A DNA stretch of 64,000 bases from Kitasatospora sp. NBC_00315 (GTDB lineage: Bacteria; Actinomycetota; Actinomycetes; Streptomycetales; Streptomycetaceae): assembly GCF_041435095.1 (NCBI RefSeq), contig NZ_CP108025.1, forward strand, positions 6,882,001 through 6,946,000. The letters run 5' to 3'. Below are positions 7,741 to 15,847 of this stretch, in pieces (positions within the stretch are counted from its first letter, which is position 1; every line of letters begins with the position of its first letter). The translations under genes were made by a program, and so were the position numbers. The notes beneath the pieces are model-generated. The model ran no database searches and was not told the origin of the DNA. It was given only the letters and a program-made list of their open reading frames with translations.

Positions 7741-9236
7741 CCGAGTCCCACGCGCGCGGCGCGGCGCACCAGCGACTGCACACGGCCCGGTCCGATCCAC
7801 CGCCCGCACGGGACGGGAATCCTGACGGGGGCCCGGACCACGGCGACGACCGTGCCGCGGTGACGAAGGACCCAGGCGCCTGCCGTCCCGCGCGGGGCGG
7901 CCGGCGGGCGGACGCGGTGACCGCCGCCGCGGGCGCACTGCTGCTCGTGGCGGCGGCCCTGATCGGCGCGGCGATCCAACGGGCCGACGGAACCCTCCAG
8001 GTGCCGTGGCCGCCCCTGCAGGCGTCCTGGCTGCCGCACCTGGGCCCGGGGACGCCGGCCGCGGTGCTGGTCGCGGTGGCGGTCGTCAGCCGGGCGCCGG
8101 GACTGGCCCGGCGGTTGTCCTGGCGGCGTCTCCTGGTGGTGACCTGGGGGGCGGCGATGGCCTGGACCTGGGCGCTGGCGCTGGTGGACGGCTGGCAGCG
8201 CGGCGTGGCCGGCAGACTGACCACCGGTTTCGAGTACCTGTCCCAGATCGACCGCTTCGCCGACGTCCCCGCCGCCCTGCGGGACTACACCCAGCACATC
8301 CTGAGCACCCAGCCGCAGCCCTGGGCCACCCACGTGGCCGGGCACCCGCCCGGCGCCGTCCTGACCTTCGTCGGCCTGGACCGGCTGGGCCTGGGCGGCG
8401 GGGCCTGGGCCGCGGTCTGGTGCATCACCACCGGCAGCTCGGCCGCGGCGGCCGCCCTGGTGGCCGTCCGCGCACTGGGCGACGAGGCGACCGCACGACG
8501 GGCGGCCCCCTTCCTGGCGCTGTCCCCGGCCGCGATCTGGGTCGGCGTCTGCGCCGACGGCTACTTCACCGGCGTCGTCACCTGGGGGCTGGCACTGCTC
8601 GCGCCGGCCGCCACCCGGGCCACCGCCCGGCCCCGGAGCGCCGCGCTCGCCGCCGGGCTGCTGCTCGGCCTCGCCGCCTACCTGTCCTACGGCCTGGTGC
8701 TCGTCGCGGTACCGGCCACCGCCGTGCTGCTGCTGGCCCGCACGGCGCGACCGCTGCCCGCCGCCGTCCTCGGCGCCGCCTCCGTGGCGGCCGCGTTCAC
8801 GGTGGCCGGGTTCGCCTGGTGGCAGGCCTATCCGCTGCTGGTCCAGCGCTACTACCAGGGAGCGGGCGGCATCCGCCCGTACGGCTACTGGGTCTGGGCC
8901 GATCTCGCCTGCGCCCTGTTCAGCACCGGTCTCGCCGCCCTCGCCGCGACCCGACGCGCACTGGCGGCCACGCCGTCGGCCGTGATCCGGCTGCGCACAG
9001 GGGCGCCGAGTGGCCCCCAGGTGGTCGCCGTCCTGGCCGCCGCAGCGGTACTCACCGTCCTGATCGCCGACCTGACCGGGATGAGCAAGGCCGAGACGGA
9101 ACGGATCTGGCTGCCCTTCACCATCTGGCTGCTGCCCGCCGCCGCCCTGCTCCCCGGGCGCGACCACCGTCGCTGGCTCGCGTGCCAGGCCGTCCTCGCG
9201 CTGCTGGTCAACCACCTCCTGCTCACCCTCTGGTGA
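7737..9236 (+). CDS. Polytopic membrane protein, possible GT-C-type glycosyltransferase
   Basis: A 499-residue protein with about ten hydrophobic helices after a 60-residue polar leader. An extracytoplasmic loop after the second helix contains QPWATHVAGHPPGAVL and a later one YYQGAGGIRPYGYWVWADL. Such loops, with the helix layout, resemble actinobacterial mannosyltransferase-like GT-C proteins, but the classical DxD motif is not obvious, so the assignment is tentative. Its ATG overlaps the preceding stop by 4 bp. The C-terminus (NHLLLTLW) ends at a membrane span. Confidence 0.7.
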   Translation: MTESHARGAAHQRLHTARSDPPPARDGNPDGGPDHGDDRAAVTKDPGACRPARGGRRADAVTAAAGALLLVAAALIGAAIQRADGTLQVPWPPLQASWLPHLGPGTPAAVLVAVAVVSRAPGLARRLSWRRLLVVTWGAAMAWTWALALVDGWQRGVAGRLTTGFEYLSQIDRFADVPAALRDYTQHILSTQPQPWATHVAGHPPGAVLTFVGLDRLGLGGGAWAAVWCITTGSSAAAAALVAVRALGDEATARRAAPFLALSPAAIWVGVCADGYFTGVVTWGLALLAPAATRATARPRSAALAAGLLLGLAAYLSYGLVLVAVPATAVLLLARTARPLPAAVLGAASVAAAFTVAGFAWWQAYPLLVQRYYQGAGGIRPYGYWVWADLACALFSTGLAALAATRRALAATPSAVIRLRTGAPSGPQVVAVLAAAAVLTVLIADLTGMSKAETERIWLPFTIWLLPAAALLPGRDHRRWLACQAVLALLVNHLLLTLW

Positions 9237-9270
9237 GGCGCGGCCGAGCCCCACGGCGTCCCCGCCGGGA

Positions 9271-9328
9271 GCCCGCCACCCGCCGCCCGCCACCCGGCAC
9301 CCGCCGCCCGGCGCCCGGCGCCCGGCGG
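9271..9328. repeat. CCCGCCRC / CCCGGCG low-complexity array
   Basis: A run of tandem 7-8-bp CCCGCCAC, CCCGCCG and CCCGGCG units in the 226-bp gap between the membrane protein and the AraC-type regulator. It is non-coding and of the same slippage-prone character as the heptamer array near 5 kb. Confidence 0.6.
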
Positions 9329-9462
9329 TTCGGGCGGCGAGCACCCGCCGCGCCCGGGTGCGCCCGCGCGGCGGGTGCGCTGTCGCCGGGCCTCGTCCGG
9401 TGGCCGTTTCTGACAGAAGCCGGTCATTGCGGACGCACCCGCCGGGGCGTGAGGATCGTGCC

Positions 9463-10470
9463 ATGGCCGAACCGCGCAGAGTCGTCATCGCCGCCTTCCC
9501 GGGCGTCGAGTTGTTGGACGTCACGGGACCGGCGGAGGTGTTCTCCATCGCCTCCCGTCTGCTGGGCACCGGCACGCCCGGCTACCGGGTGGAGGTCGCG
9601 GCGCGGGCCGCGGGGGAGCTGGCCACCTCGGGCGGGATCCGCCTGGTGGCGGACCTCGCGCTGGAGGAGGTGCGGGGCCGGGTGGACACCCTGCTCGTGG
9701 CGGGGGCGATGGACCTGTCCGCCGGGCGGGTCTCGGCGGTGGTCGATCCCTTCGTGGCGGGCTGGCTCGTCGGCGCCGGCCCACGGGCACGCCGCGTCGC
9801 GGGGCTCTGCGCCGGTGCGCACCTACTGGCGGCGGCCGGGATGCTGGACGGCTCGAAGGCCACGACGCACTGGCTGACCGCGGACCAGCTCGCCTCCGAG
9901 CATCCGCGCATCGACGTCGACCCGGATCCGATCTTCATTCGGGTGGGGCGGGTGTGGACCTGCGCGGGCGTGACCGCGGTGCTGGACCTGGCCCTGGCCA
10001 TGGTCGCCGAGGACCACGGCCAGGCCCTGGCGCTGGAGACGGCCAGGGCGATGGTCATGTACGTCAAACGCCCGGGCGGGCAGAGCCAGTTCAGTGTCCC
10101 ACTGTCCCTCCAGGCGCCGGTGGACGACCGCATCGACGGCCTGCGGCTGTGGATGCAGGACCATCTGGCCGAGGAGCTGCCCGTCCCGGTCCTCGCGGAA
10201 CGGCTGCACCTGAGCGTGCGGCACTTCTCCCGCCTGTTCCGCCGCCGTACCGGCCGCACCCCGGCCGACTACCTGGAGGCCGTCCGACTGGAGGCCGCCC
10301 GGCGTCTGCTGGAGGAGAGCGACCGCGGCCTGGCGGACATCGCCGCCGGCACCGGCCTCGGGTCCGTCGAGACCCTGCACCGGGCGTTCAGGACCAGGCT
10401 GCGCACCACCCCGGCGGAGTACCGGCGCCGATTCCGTTCCCCCGACGTGGTGGCCCCGGGCGCCGACTGA
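9463..10470 (+). CDS. GlxA-type AraC family regulator (DJ-1/PfpI + HTH)
   Basis: A 335-residue regulator in two domains. Residues 1-190 form a DJ-1/PfpI-like (class I amidotransferase fold) sensor: VVIAAFPGVELLDVTGPAEVFS, then an elbow with RVAGLCAGAHLLAAAGMLDG (Cys) and a T-H-W segment. Residues 225-325 are an AraC DNA-binding domain with two helix-turn-helices (VPVLAERLHLSVRHFSRLFRR and LADIAAGTGLGSVETLHRAFR, then TTPAEYRRRF). GlxA-family regulators often control catabolic or developmental genes; the target here is not evident. The MBL-fold hydrolase 225 bp downstream on the same strand may be linked but has its own ribosome binding site. Confidence 0.92.
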   Translation: MAEPRRVVIAAFPGVELLDVTGPAEVFSIASRLLGTGTPGYRVEVAARAAGELATSGGIRLVADLALEEVRGRVDTLLVAGAMDLSAGRVSAVVDPFVAGWLVGAGPRARRVAGLCAGAHLLAAAGMLDGSKATTHWLTADQLASEHPRIDVDPDPIFIRVGRVWTCAGVTAVLDLALAMVAEDHGQALALETARAMVMYVKRPGGQSQFSVPLSLQAPVDDRIDGLRLWMQDHLAEELPVPVLAERLHLSVRHFSRLFRRRTGRTPADYLEAVRLEAARRLLEESDRGLADIAAGTGLGSVETLHRAFRTRLRTTPAEYRRRFRSPDVVAPGAD

Positions 10471-10694
10471 CCGGTTCACCCGGTTCACCCGCACATCGGC
10501 CCCGGCGGTCGGCGCCCTCGCGCGCCGGGCGTCCGGTCCGTCACGCCCTCAGCCGGATTCCCAGCCGGATTCCCAACCGGACGCACTCAGCCGTGTTCAC
10601 GGTCGGAACCGCATGCCCGCCCGCACACCCGCAGGCCCACGCCCACGTACACGTCCGCACCCGCACCCGCACCCGCACCGCTACGGAGCCCCTC

Positions 10695-11471
10695 ATGTCA
10701 CGCACCAAGGTCATCGCGATCCCGGTCCTGGGACGGCACGCCGTCAACGCGTACCTGCTCCTGGGCCGCCACCCGGTCGTCGTGGACGCCGGAACCCCCG
10801 GAAGCGGGCCGCTGATCCGTGACGCCGTCGCCCGCAACGGCGTGGACCCGGCCGACGTCAGGCTGATCGTCATCACCCACGGGCACATCGACCACTTCGG
10901 GTCCGCCGCCGAACTGCACCGGCTCACCGGCGCACCCGTCGCCGGGCACGTCGCGGACCTCCAGCCGTACCGCAGCGGCCGGGTCCGCGAACCGTACCTG
11001 CCGACCGGTCCGATGGGGCGCCTGATGGACCGCAGCCGCCAACTGCACGCCGCCGTCGAGCCGTTCGAGCCCGGTGTGCTGATCCGCGGCGAGTACGCTC
11101 TGCACGAGCACGGGATCGACGCCCGCGTCATGCCCACCCCCGGGCACACCGCCGGCTCGATCTCCGTCCTCACCGACGAGGGGGATCTGGTGGCCGGTGA
11201 TCTGGTCGCCAACTCCTTCATGGGCCTGATCCCCGGCCGTCCCGCCAACCCGCCCTTCCACGACGACCCGCAGCGCAACCTGGCCAGCCTGCGGGAGATG
11301 CTGGCCCTCAAGCCGACCCGGCTTCACGTCGGACACGGTGTCCCGCTGGATCCCGTGCGGGTCGAGCGCTGGGCACTGCGGGAGCAGCGACGACTGGACG
11401 AACTGGCGGCCACCGGACGTCTGCGAGCCCGCCCGTCGAGCGGTGATCTGCCCGACCCGCAGGAGTGCTGA
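10695..11471 (+). CDS. MBL-fold metallo-hydrolase
   Basis: A 258-residue protein of the metallo-beta-lactamase fold. The signature THGHIDHFG gives the HxHxDH di-metal site; further ligands are in PTPGHTAGS (His), VAGDLV (Asp) and HVGHGVPL (His). The N-terminus shows AYLLLGRHPVVVDAGTPGS, the usual strand before the metal site. Family members hydrolyse thioesters, lactones or other esters; the substrate cannot be told. The start ATG is preceded by a weak ACGGAG. A 19-bp hairpin lies 42 bp after the stop. Confidence 0.88.
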   Translation: MSRTKVIAIPVLGRHAVNAYLLLGRHPVVVDAGTPGSGPLIRDAVARNGVDPADVRLIVITHGHIDHFGSAAELHRLTGAPVAGHVADLQPYRSGRVREPYLPTGPMGRLMDRSRQLHAAVEPFEPGVLIRGEYALHEHGIDARVMPTPGHTAGSISVLTDEGDLVAGDLVANSFMGLIPGRPANPPFHDDPQRNLASLREMLALKPTRLHVGHGVPLDPVRVERWALREQRRLDELAATGRLRARPSSGDLPDPQEC

Positions 11472-11512
11472 CGACCGTCCGCCGCCCGTCAGCCGCATCC
11501 TTCGACCGTGGC

Positions 11513-11566
11513 GGCCCCGTGCCGCCCCACCACGGCGCCGTGGCGCGGGTGGGGCGGCACGGGGCC
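11513..11566. terminator. 19-bp perfect hairpin between convergent genes
   Basis: The left arm 11513-11531 (GGCCCCGTGCCGCCCCACC) is the exact reverse complement of 11548-11566, with a 16-nt loop that itself holds the palindrome ACGGCGCCGT. It separates the plus-strand MBL hydrolase from the minus-strand mannanase and most likely terminates transcription in both directions. No U-tract. Confidence 0.8.
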
Positions 11567-11617
11567 GTGGCGGGACGGGCGGCACGGGTGTCCCGCAGGG
11601 GCCCGGTGGCGGGGCGG

Positions 11618-13039
11618 TCAGCCCGGCAGGGTCCAGCGCTGCCAGGCGTTGCTGTTGCAGTCCCAGATCTGCAGCTGGGTACCGTCGGCGCTGCTGCCGC
11701 CCGGTACGTCCAGGCACCGGCCGGACACCGGGTTCCGCAGCTGCCCGGAGGTCTGGGCCTGCCACTGCTGGGCGCTCGTGCCGTTGCAGTCGTACAGCTG
11801 GATCCGGGTGCCGTTCGCCGTACCGGCGGACGTGATGTCCAGGCAACGGCCGGAGTTGGGGTTGCGGAGGGTGCCGTCCGTGCCGACGGTCCAGGTCTGC
11901 GCGACGCCCGTGGAGCAGGTGTAGAGCTGGACGGCGGTGCCGTTGGCGGTGCCCGAGGCCCGGGCGTCCAGGCACTTGCCGGCCAGACCGGTGACGGCTC
12001 CGGTCCTGGGGCCGGGCGTGGGGGTCCCGGTCGTCCCGCTCGGGAGGGTGATCTCGCCCTGGTTGAGCACACGGGGCAGGAAGTACCCCGTCTGGATCTC
12101 GGCGTTGGTGTTGTCGCCCTTCAACTGCTCGGACCACATCATGAAGTAGGACCAGCGAGGCTGGGCGTCCAGCAGAGCGGCGGTGGGGATCTTCCCCAAC
12201 TCCGCGATGGCCATCGGCTTGCTCCCCGCGATGGCCTGCAACTGCTGGTAGTCCGCGGCACTGGGGTAGTCCTTGTACCAGGCGTCCAGCGAGGCGACAT
12301 CCACGTACGCGTCGCCGGGGTAGTAGCCGCTCCAGCCGCCGGCCGGATTGTCCTGGACGTTCCAGACCCAGATCAGGTTGCTCAGACCCTTGGTGTTCGC
12401 CAGGTAGTCATGGGTGATCTGGTAGAGGCGGGCACTGCCGGAGGCACCGGGGCGGTGGCCCCACCAGTTCCAGGACTCGTTCATCTCGTGCAGGGGACGG
12501 AACAGCACCGGCACCCCGGCGTCCTTCAACTGCTGGAGGTAGGGAACGGCTTCGTCGAGGCGCTGCTTCCATGCCAGGTTGAGGGCCGTGCCGTCGGTGA
12601 TGATCTGGTTGAACTGGGCATCCGTGATGCTGGACTTGACGCCCCCGTCGAAGGCGCAGGAACTGCCGCCGGTGGGCGGGCAGACGTGCCACGTCAGCGC
12701 GACCAGGGAGCCGTTGGCCCATTCCGTTCTGGCCTGGTCGATCACGCTCTGACGGTTGGCGACGTCGGCGGCGTTGAACATCAGGTCGCCGCCCCACAGG
12801 CCCGGGTACTGGCCGGTGATGTCCTTGACCTGCTGGGTGTACTGGCCGGGAGCGCTCGCGGGCTCCTTGTTGTGCTGGCCGGACACGATGCTCGTGCCGG
12901 TGATGGATTTCAGGTAGGCCAGCACGTCCTGCTTGGCGGAGGCGGGGAAGGCCTGGGCCGTGGAGGGGGCCGTCAACAGTGCCAGCATGAGTGCCAGCAG
13001 GGCGGCCGGGGCGGTGGACCAGGTAAGTGCTCTGCGCAT
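11618..13039 (-). CDS. Secreted GH26 beta-mannanase with ricin-type CBM13 module
   Basis: A 473-residue secreted glycoside hydrolase. Residues 1-31 are a signal peptide (basic MRRALTW, hydrophobic core, cleavage near STAQA-F). Residues 35-335 are a family 26 catalytic domain, with acid/base Glu185 in RPLHEMN, the aromatic NWWG patch and nucleophile Glu280 in AIAELG; GH26 enzymes mostly cleave beta-1,4-mannans. A TPTPGP linker leads to a beta-trefoil CBM13 (about 345-473) with three repeats marked by GKCLD, GRCLD, GRCLD and QTW, QQW, QRW. The domain order GH26-CBM13 indicates binding to plant polysaccharide. Start ATG at 13039 has a GAGAG upstream. Confidence 0.93.
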   Translation of the reverse strand: MRRALTWSTAPAALLALMLALLTAPSTAQAFPASAKQDVLAYLKSITGTSIVSGQHNKEPASAPGQYTQQVKDITGQYPGLWGGDLMFNAADVANRQSVIDQARTEWANGSLVALTWHVCPPTGGSSCAFDGGVKSSITDAQFNQIITDGTALNLAWKQRLDEAVPYLQQLKDAGVPVLFRPLHEMNESWNWWGHRPGASGSARLYQITHDYLANTKGLSNLIWVWNVQDNPAGGWSGYYPGDAYVDVASLDAWYKDYPSAADYQQLQAIAGSKPMAIAELGKIPTAALLDAQPRWSYFMMWSEQLKGDNTNAEIQTGYFLPRVLNQGEITLPSGTTGTPTPGPRTGAVTGLAGKCLDARASGTANGTAVQLYTCSTGVAQTWTVGTDGTLRNPNSGRCLDITSAGTANGTRIQLYDCNGTSAQQWQAQTSGQLRNPVSGRCLDVPGGSSADGTQLQIWDCNSNAWQRWTLPG

Positions 13040-13662
13040 ACCGGTTCGGCTCTCTCGTGTGGGGTCGGTCAGCCGTTGCCGTGGCCAGGACAGCGAGGGT
13101 GCTGCCGGCCGGTGCCGCCCCGGTCGTCGGGTCGCCGTGGCGGGGGCGCCGGGTGGGGTGGTGGAGGGGCCCGGCAGGGGCGGCCGCACGCGCGCGACGG
13201 CCGGGATCCGGCCGAGGCGCACGTGCGGCACTGGCATGACTTAACCGAGTAAGTGCCCCAGACCATAAGGTCGGGCCTTGTCGCTGTCAATGGATCGCGA
13301 CGCCATCCGGCGGACGGAATTCCGGCCGGTTGTCCTCACCTGCGATGTCGTCAATCCGCCGGCGGGGCAGGCACGATGGCGGCAACTCCGGCGTCCGGTT
13401 CACTGCGGCCGCCCTGCCGCCCGCACCCCGCCGTCCGCATCCTGGCGCGGATGTCATCGCTGAACCGGGTAAGTTGCCCGGCCCGGCGCCGGGCTCGGCG
13501 GTCCACTGTTCAGGCCGGTCGGCCGAGTCCACCCGGTGTCCGAGTCGAGGACCCGGGCCGACGGGGGGCACCTGATCGGGCGAACGGATCCGGGAGGGGC
13601 CAACCGGGGCAAGCCGCATGCGTCGTGCCCCGGCCCCGGCCGCAGTGCGCGGGCGCCCCGGT
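13040..13662. other. 623-bp intergenic region upstream of the mannanase gene
   Basis: No convincing gene. It must hold the mannanase promoter. The 13239-13254 inverted repeat is the only operator-like element found. GTAAGT motifs also occur at about 13024 and 13469, so that hexamer appears three times. The rest is GC-rich sequence without codon structure. Confidence 0.5.
13239..13254. promoter_or_regulatory. Candidate operator ACTTA-N6-TAAGT upstream of mannanase
   Basis: ACTTA (13239-13243) and TAAGT (13250-13254) form a short inverted repeat about 200 bp upstream of the mannanase start, in a locally AT-richer stretch. Secreted polysaccharidases in streptomycetes are often controlled by LacI-type repressors binding such palindromes, but this sequence does not match the well-known CebR site. 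Arms are only 5 bp, so the call is weak. Confidence 0.3.
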
Positions 13663-14238
13663 TCAGGGCGCGGTGGCTTCCCAGGCCGCCTCGATCATCC
13701 GGAAGACCTCGTCCACCGTGGCCTCGGGATCGTCCGCCCGGCAGGCGAGCGCGTAGGCGTCGATGGCGAACCGCGCGGTCGCCCGGCAGGCCGTCGTACT
13801 CCGGGTCAGGTGGGGATCGGCGGCCAGTGCCGCTGCCAGCGCCTGCGCGTGACGCAGGCTCATCGACTCCTCGTACTCCCGCAGGGCGGGCGATCCCTCG
13901 ATCATGCGTCGGACGGGTGCACTGCCCTCCGCCGTGCAGTGCCGCACCAGGGCCTGGACCTCGCGGTGCAGTGCCGGGACGGGCGGGTCGAGCGGAGGCC
14001 GGTCGATCACCGCCCGCGTGAGGCGCTGCTCGAAGTCCTGGTCGCGCTCGAACACCAGGGCCTCCTTCGAGGCGAAGTGGGCGAAGACGGTGGTGACGGC
14101 CACGTCGGCCTCGGCTGCCACGTCACGGATGCCCACGGCGTCGTACCCGCGCTCCAGGAAGAGGCGCAGCGCCGTGTCGGCGATCTTCTGGCGCGTCACG
14201 GCCTTCTTGCGGTCGCGGCGTCCGGGCGGCTCGGTCAT
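13663..14238 (-). CDS. TetR family transcriptional regulator
   Basis: A 191-residue repressor. The helix-turn-helix lies at residues 12-58: TRQKIADTALRLFLERGYDAVGIRDVAAEADVAVTTVFAHFASKEAL in its usual TetR_N form. The C-terminal domain has the conserved PVRRMIEGSPALRE segment of the many TetR proteins paired with oxidoreductases. It is divergent from an NADPH:quinone oxidoreductase-like gene with a 70-bp spacer that carries two copies of TAACTGTT. It probably represses both genes until an electrophile or aromatic ligand binds; that ligand class is inference. Confidence 0.92.
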   Translation of the reverse strand: MTEPPGRRDRKKAVTRQKIADTALRLFLERGYDAVGIRDVAAEADVAVTTVFAHFASKEALVFERDQDFEQRLTRAVIDRPPLDPPVPALHREVQALVRHCTAEGSAPVRRMIEGSPALREYEESMSLRHAQALAAALAADPHLTRSTTACRATARFAIDAYALACRADDPEATVDEVFRMIEAAWEATAP

Positions 14239-14265
14239 GCCATGACCCTACCAGGTATGAATCAA

Positions 14266-14292
14266 TAACTGTTGTGAAACACTAACTGTTAG
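14266..14292. promoter_or_regulatory. Candidate TetR operator with two TAACTGTT copies
   Basis: TAACTGTT occurs at 14266-14273 and 14283-14290, exactly 17 bp apart. The second copy sits in the near-palindrome CTAACTGTTAG (odd centre). It lies between the divergent TetR and oxidoreductase starts and only 17 bp before the oxidoreductase ATG, well placed for repression. Confidence 0.6.
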
Positions 14293-14308
14293 GTCTATCT
14301 TCGGCCGC

Positions 14309-15202
14309 ATGAGGAAAATCAGCTTCGCCGAGTTCGGCGGTCCCGAGGTCCTGCAACTGGTGGAAGCCGAGGAGCCCCACGCGGGCCCCGGTCGGATACG
14401 CATCGCCGTACGGGCGGCGGGTGTCAACCCCGTCGACTGGAGGATCCGGGAGGGCCAGGTTCTGGGAGCCCATCCGGTCGAGCTGCCCGCCGGGCTCGGA
14501 CTGGACGCCGCCGGGGTGGTGGACGAGGTCGGTGAGGGCGTCGAGGGGGTCGAGGTCGGCGACCGCGTGTTCGGCGAAGGTGCCGACACGTACGCCGAAT
14601 TCGCTGTGCTGTCGGCCTGGGCCCGGATGCCCGAGGGGCTGCCCTTCGAGGAGGCGGCCGGGTACCCGTCGGTGGTGGAGACCGCGCTGCGCGTCATCCG
14701 CGAGGTCGGCGTGCGGCCCGGCCAGACACTGCTGGTCAGCGGCGCGTCCGGCGGCGTCGGGTCGGCGGTGCTGCAGATCGCGCGCGCGCGCGGCATCGCG
14801 GTGATCGGCACGGCCGGGGCTGCGAACCAGGACTACCTGCGCGGCCTGGGCGCCCTCGCCACGACCTACCACGAGGGCTGGGTCGACCGGGTGCGGCTTT
14901 TCGGCCGGGTCGACGCGGCCCTCGACCTGGCCGGCTCGGGCGTCATCCGCGAACTCGTCGAGCTGACAGGGCACCCGCGCAAGGTCGTCTCCATCGCCGA
15001 CCTCGGCGCGCCGCAGCTGGGCGTCCGGTTCTCCGGCGTGGCCGGGAGCGTGCCGGACGCGCTCGCCGAGGCCGTCGACCTCATCTCCACGGGCAGACTC
15101 CACATCCCGGTCGAGAAGTCGTACCCGCTCACCGAGGCAGCGGCGGCGCACACCGACAGCCGCCTCGGTCATACCCGGGGGCGCCGGGTCCTGGTCGTCT
15201 GA
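14309..15202 (+). CDS. NADPH-dependent quinone oxidoreductase-like MDR protein
   Basis: A 297-residue medium-chain dehydrogenase/reductase without the structural zinc cysteines, as in the zeta-crystallin/QOR group. It has an N-terminal GroES-like domain (AAGVNPVDWRIREGQV) and a nucleotide-binding fold with VSGASGGVGSAVLQIA (A/S-x-x-G-G-V-G), followed by the family C-terminus (SYPLTEAAAAHTDS, then GHTRGRRVLVV). Expected activity is NADPH-dependent reduction of quinones or enones. It is divergent from a TetR gene and probably its target. Confidence 0.9.
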   Translation: MRKISFAEFGGPEVLQLVEAEEPHAGPGRIRIAVRAAGVNPVDWRIREGQVLGAHPVELPAGLGLDAAGVVDEVGEGVEGVEVGDRVFGEGADTYAEFAVLSAWARMPEGLPFEEAAGYPSVVETALRVIREVGVRPGQTLLVSGASGGVGSAVLQIARARGIAVIGTAGAANQDYLRGLGALATTYHEGWVDRVRLFGRVDAALDLAGSGVIRELVELTGHPRKVVSIADLGAPQLGVRFSGVAGSVPDALAEAVDLISTGRLHIPVEKSYPLTEAAAAHTDSRLGHTRGRRVLVV

Positions 15203-15514
15203 GGCGCGGCCCGCGCGGCATTCCGCAGCCGCGCGGCCCGCTCGGCGTCCCGCGCCGACCGGCCGGTCACCAGCGGGTGGGGGAGCGGCGTCGGACGAAG
15301 CGGGCAGACGCGCCTCGCCCGCCAGGGCGACCGCGGCGCCCTCCGCCGGGATCCGGTTCGGGCCGTCGGCCCTTCCGGGGGGCCGGTCGCCGCCCGGTGC
15401 GGAGGCGGCCAGGACATCGCCTGTCCCGCTCGTCGGTCCGGGCGGTGGGCGGGGGATCTCACGGACGCGCGGCCGGCGTACTAGGCTGTGGCTCGCAGTT
15501 GGTTCGCCCTGTCC
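15203..15514. other. Intergenic region upstream of the cobalamin riboswitch
   Basis: 312 bp with no gene. A TAGGCT at 15482-15487, about 35 bp before the aptamer, is a plausible -10 element for the riboswitch-metE transcript; I see no clear -35 match at the right spacing. Confidence 0.4.
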
Positions 15515-15705
15515 GCCAGGCAGGTGCGTCGTAAGAGGGAACCCGGTGTGAATCCGGGACTGCCCCGCAGCGGTGAGTGGGAACGACCGCCGTCACATGC
15601 ACTGGGCCCCAGCGGGGCCCGGGAAGCGACGGCCAGTAGGTGCCGGACAGGCCGAAGGCCCGACCGGTGTGCCCATGAGTCCGAAGACCTGCCACTGCCC
15701 GTGTG
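15515..15705 (+). promoter_or_regulatory. Cobalamin (B12) riboswitch in the metE leader
   Basis: About 190 nt with the hallmark order of a cobalamin aptamer: the GAACCCGGTGTGAATCCGGG element, then ACTGCCCCGCAGCGGTGAGTGGGAACGACCGCCGTC in its usual position (quoted only to mark P5-P6; core at 15569-15600), CACTGGGCCCC with GGGAAGCGACGGCCAGTAGGTG, and a B12 box GAGTCCGAAGACCTGCC at 15677-15693. It lies about 140 bp upstream of the B12-independent methionine synthase gene. Known streptomycete examples switch metE off when B12 is present, so that B12-dependent MetH is used. A short GTGCG-ACC-GCAC hairpin follows the box and may be part of the expression platform. Confidence 0.92.
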
Positions 15706-15847
15706 CGACCGCACGCGGTGATCTCGGTGACCTCGTGGGCGGGTCGGCGGAGCGGGCGGGCCCATCCCGGTGCCACGCCCCGACTGCTGTTCCTTCGTGC
15801 CCCCGTGCCCTCCCGGGATCGCAACGCGACTCGCGAAGGAGAGTTCC

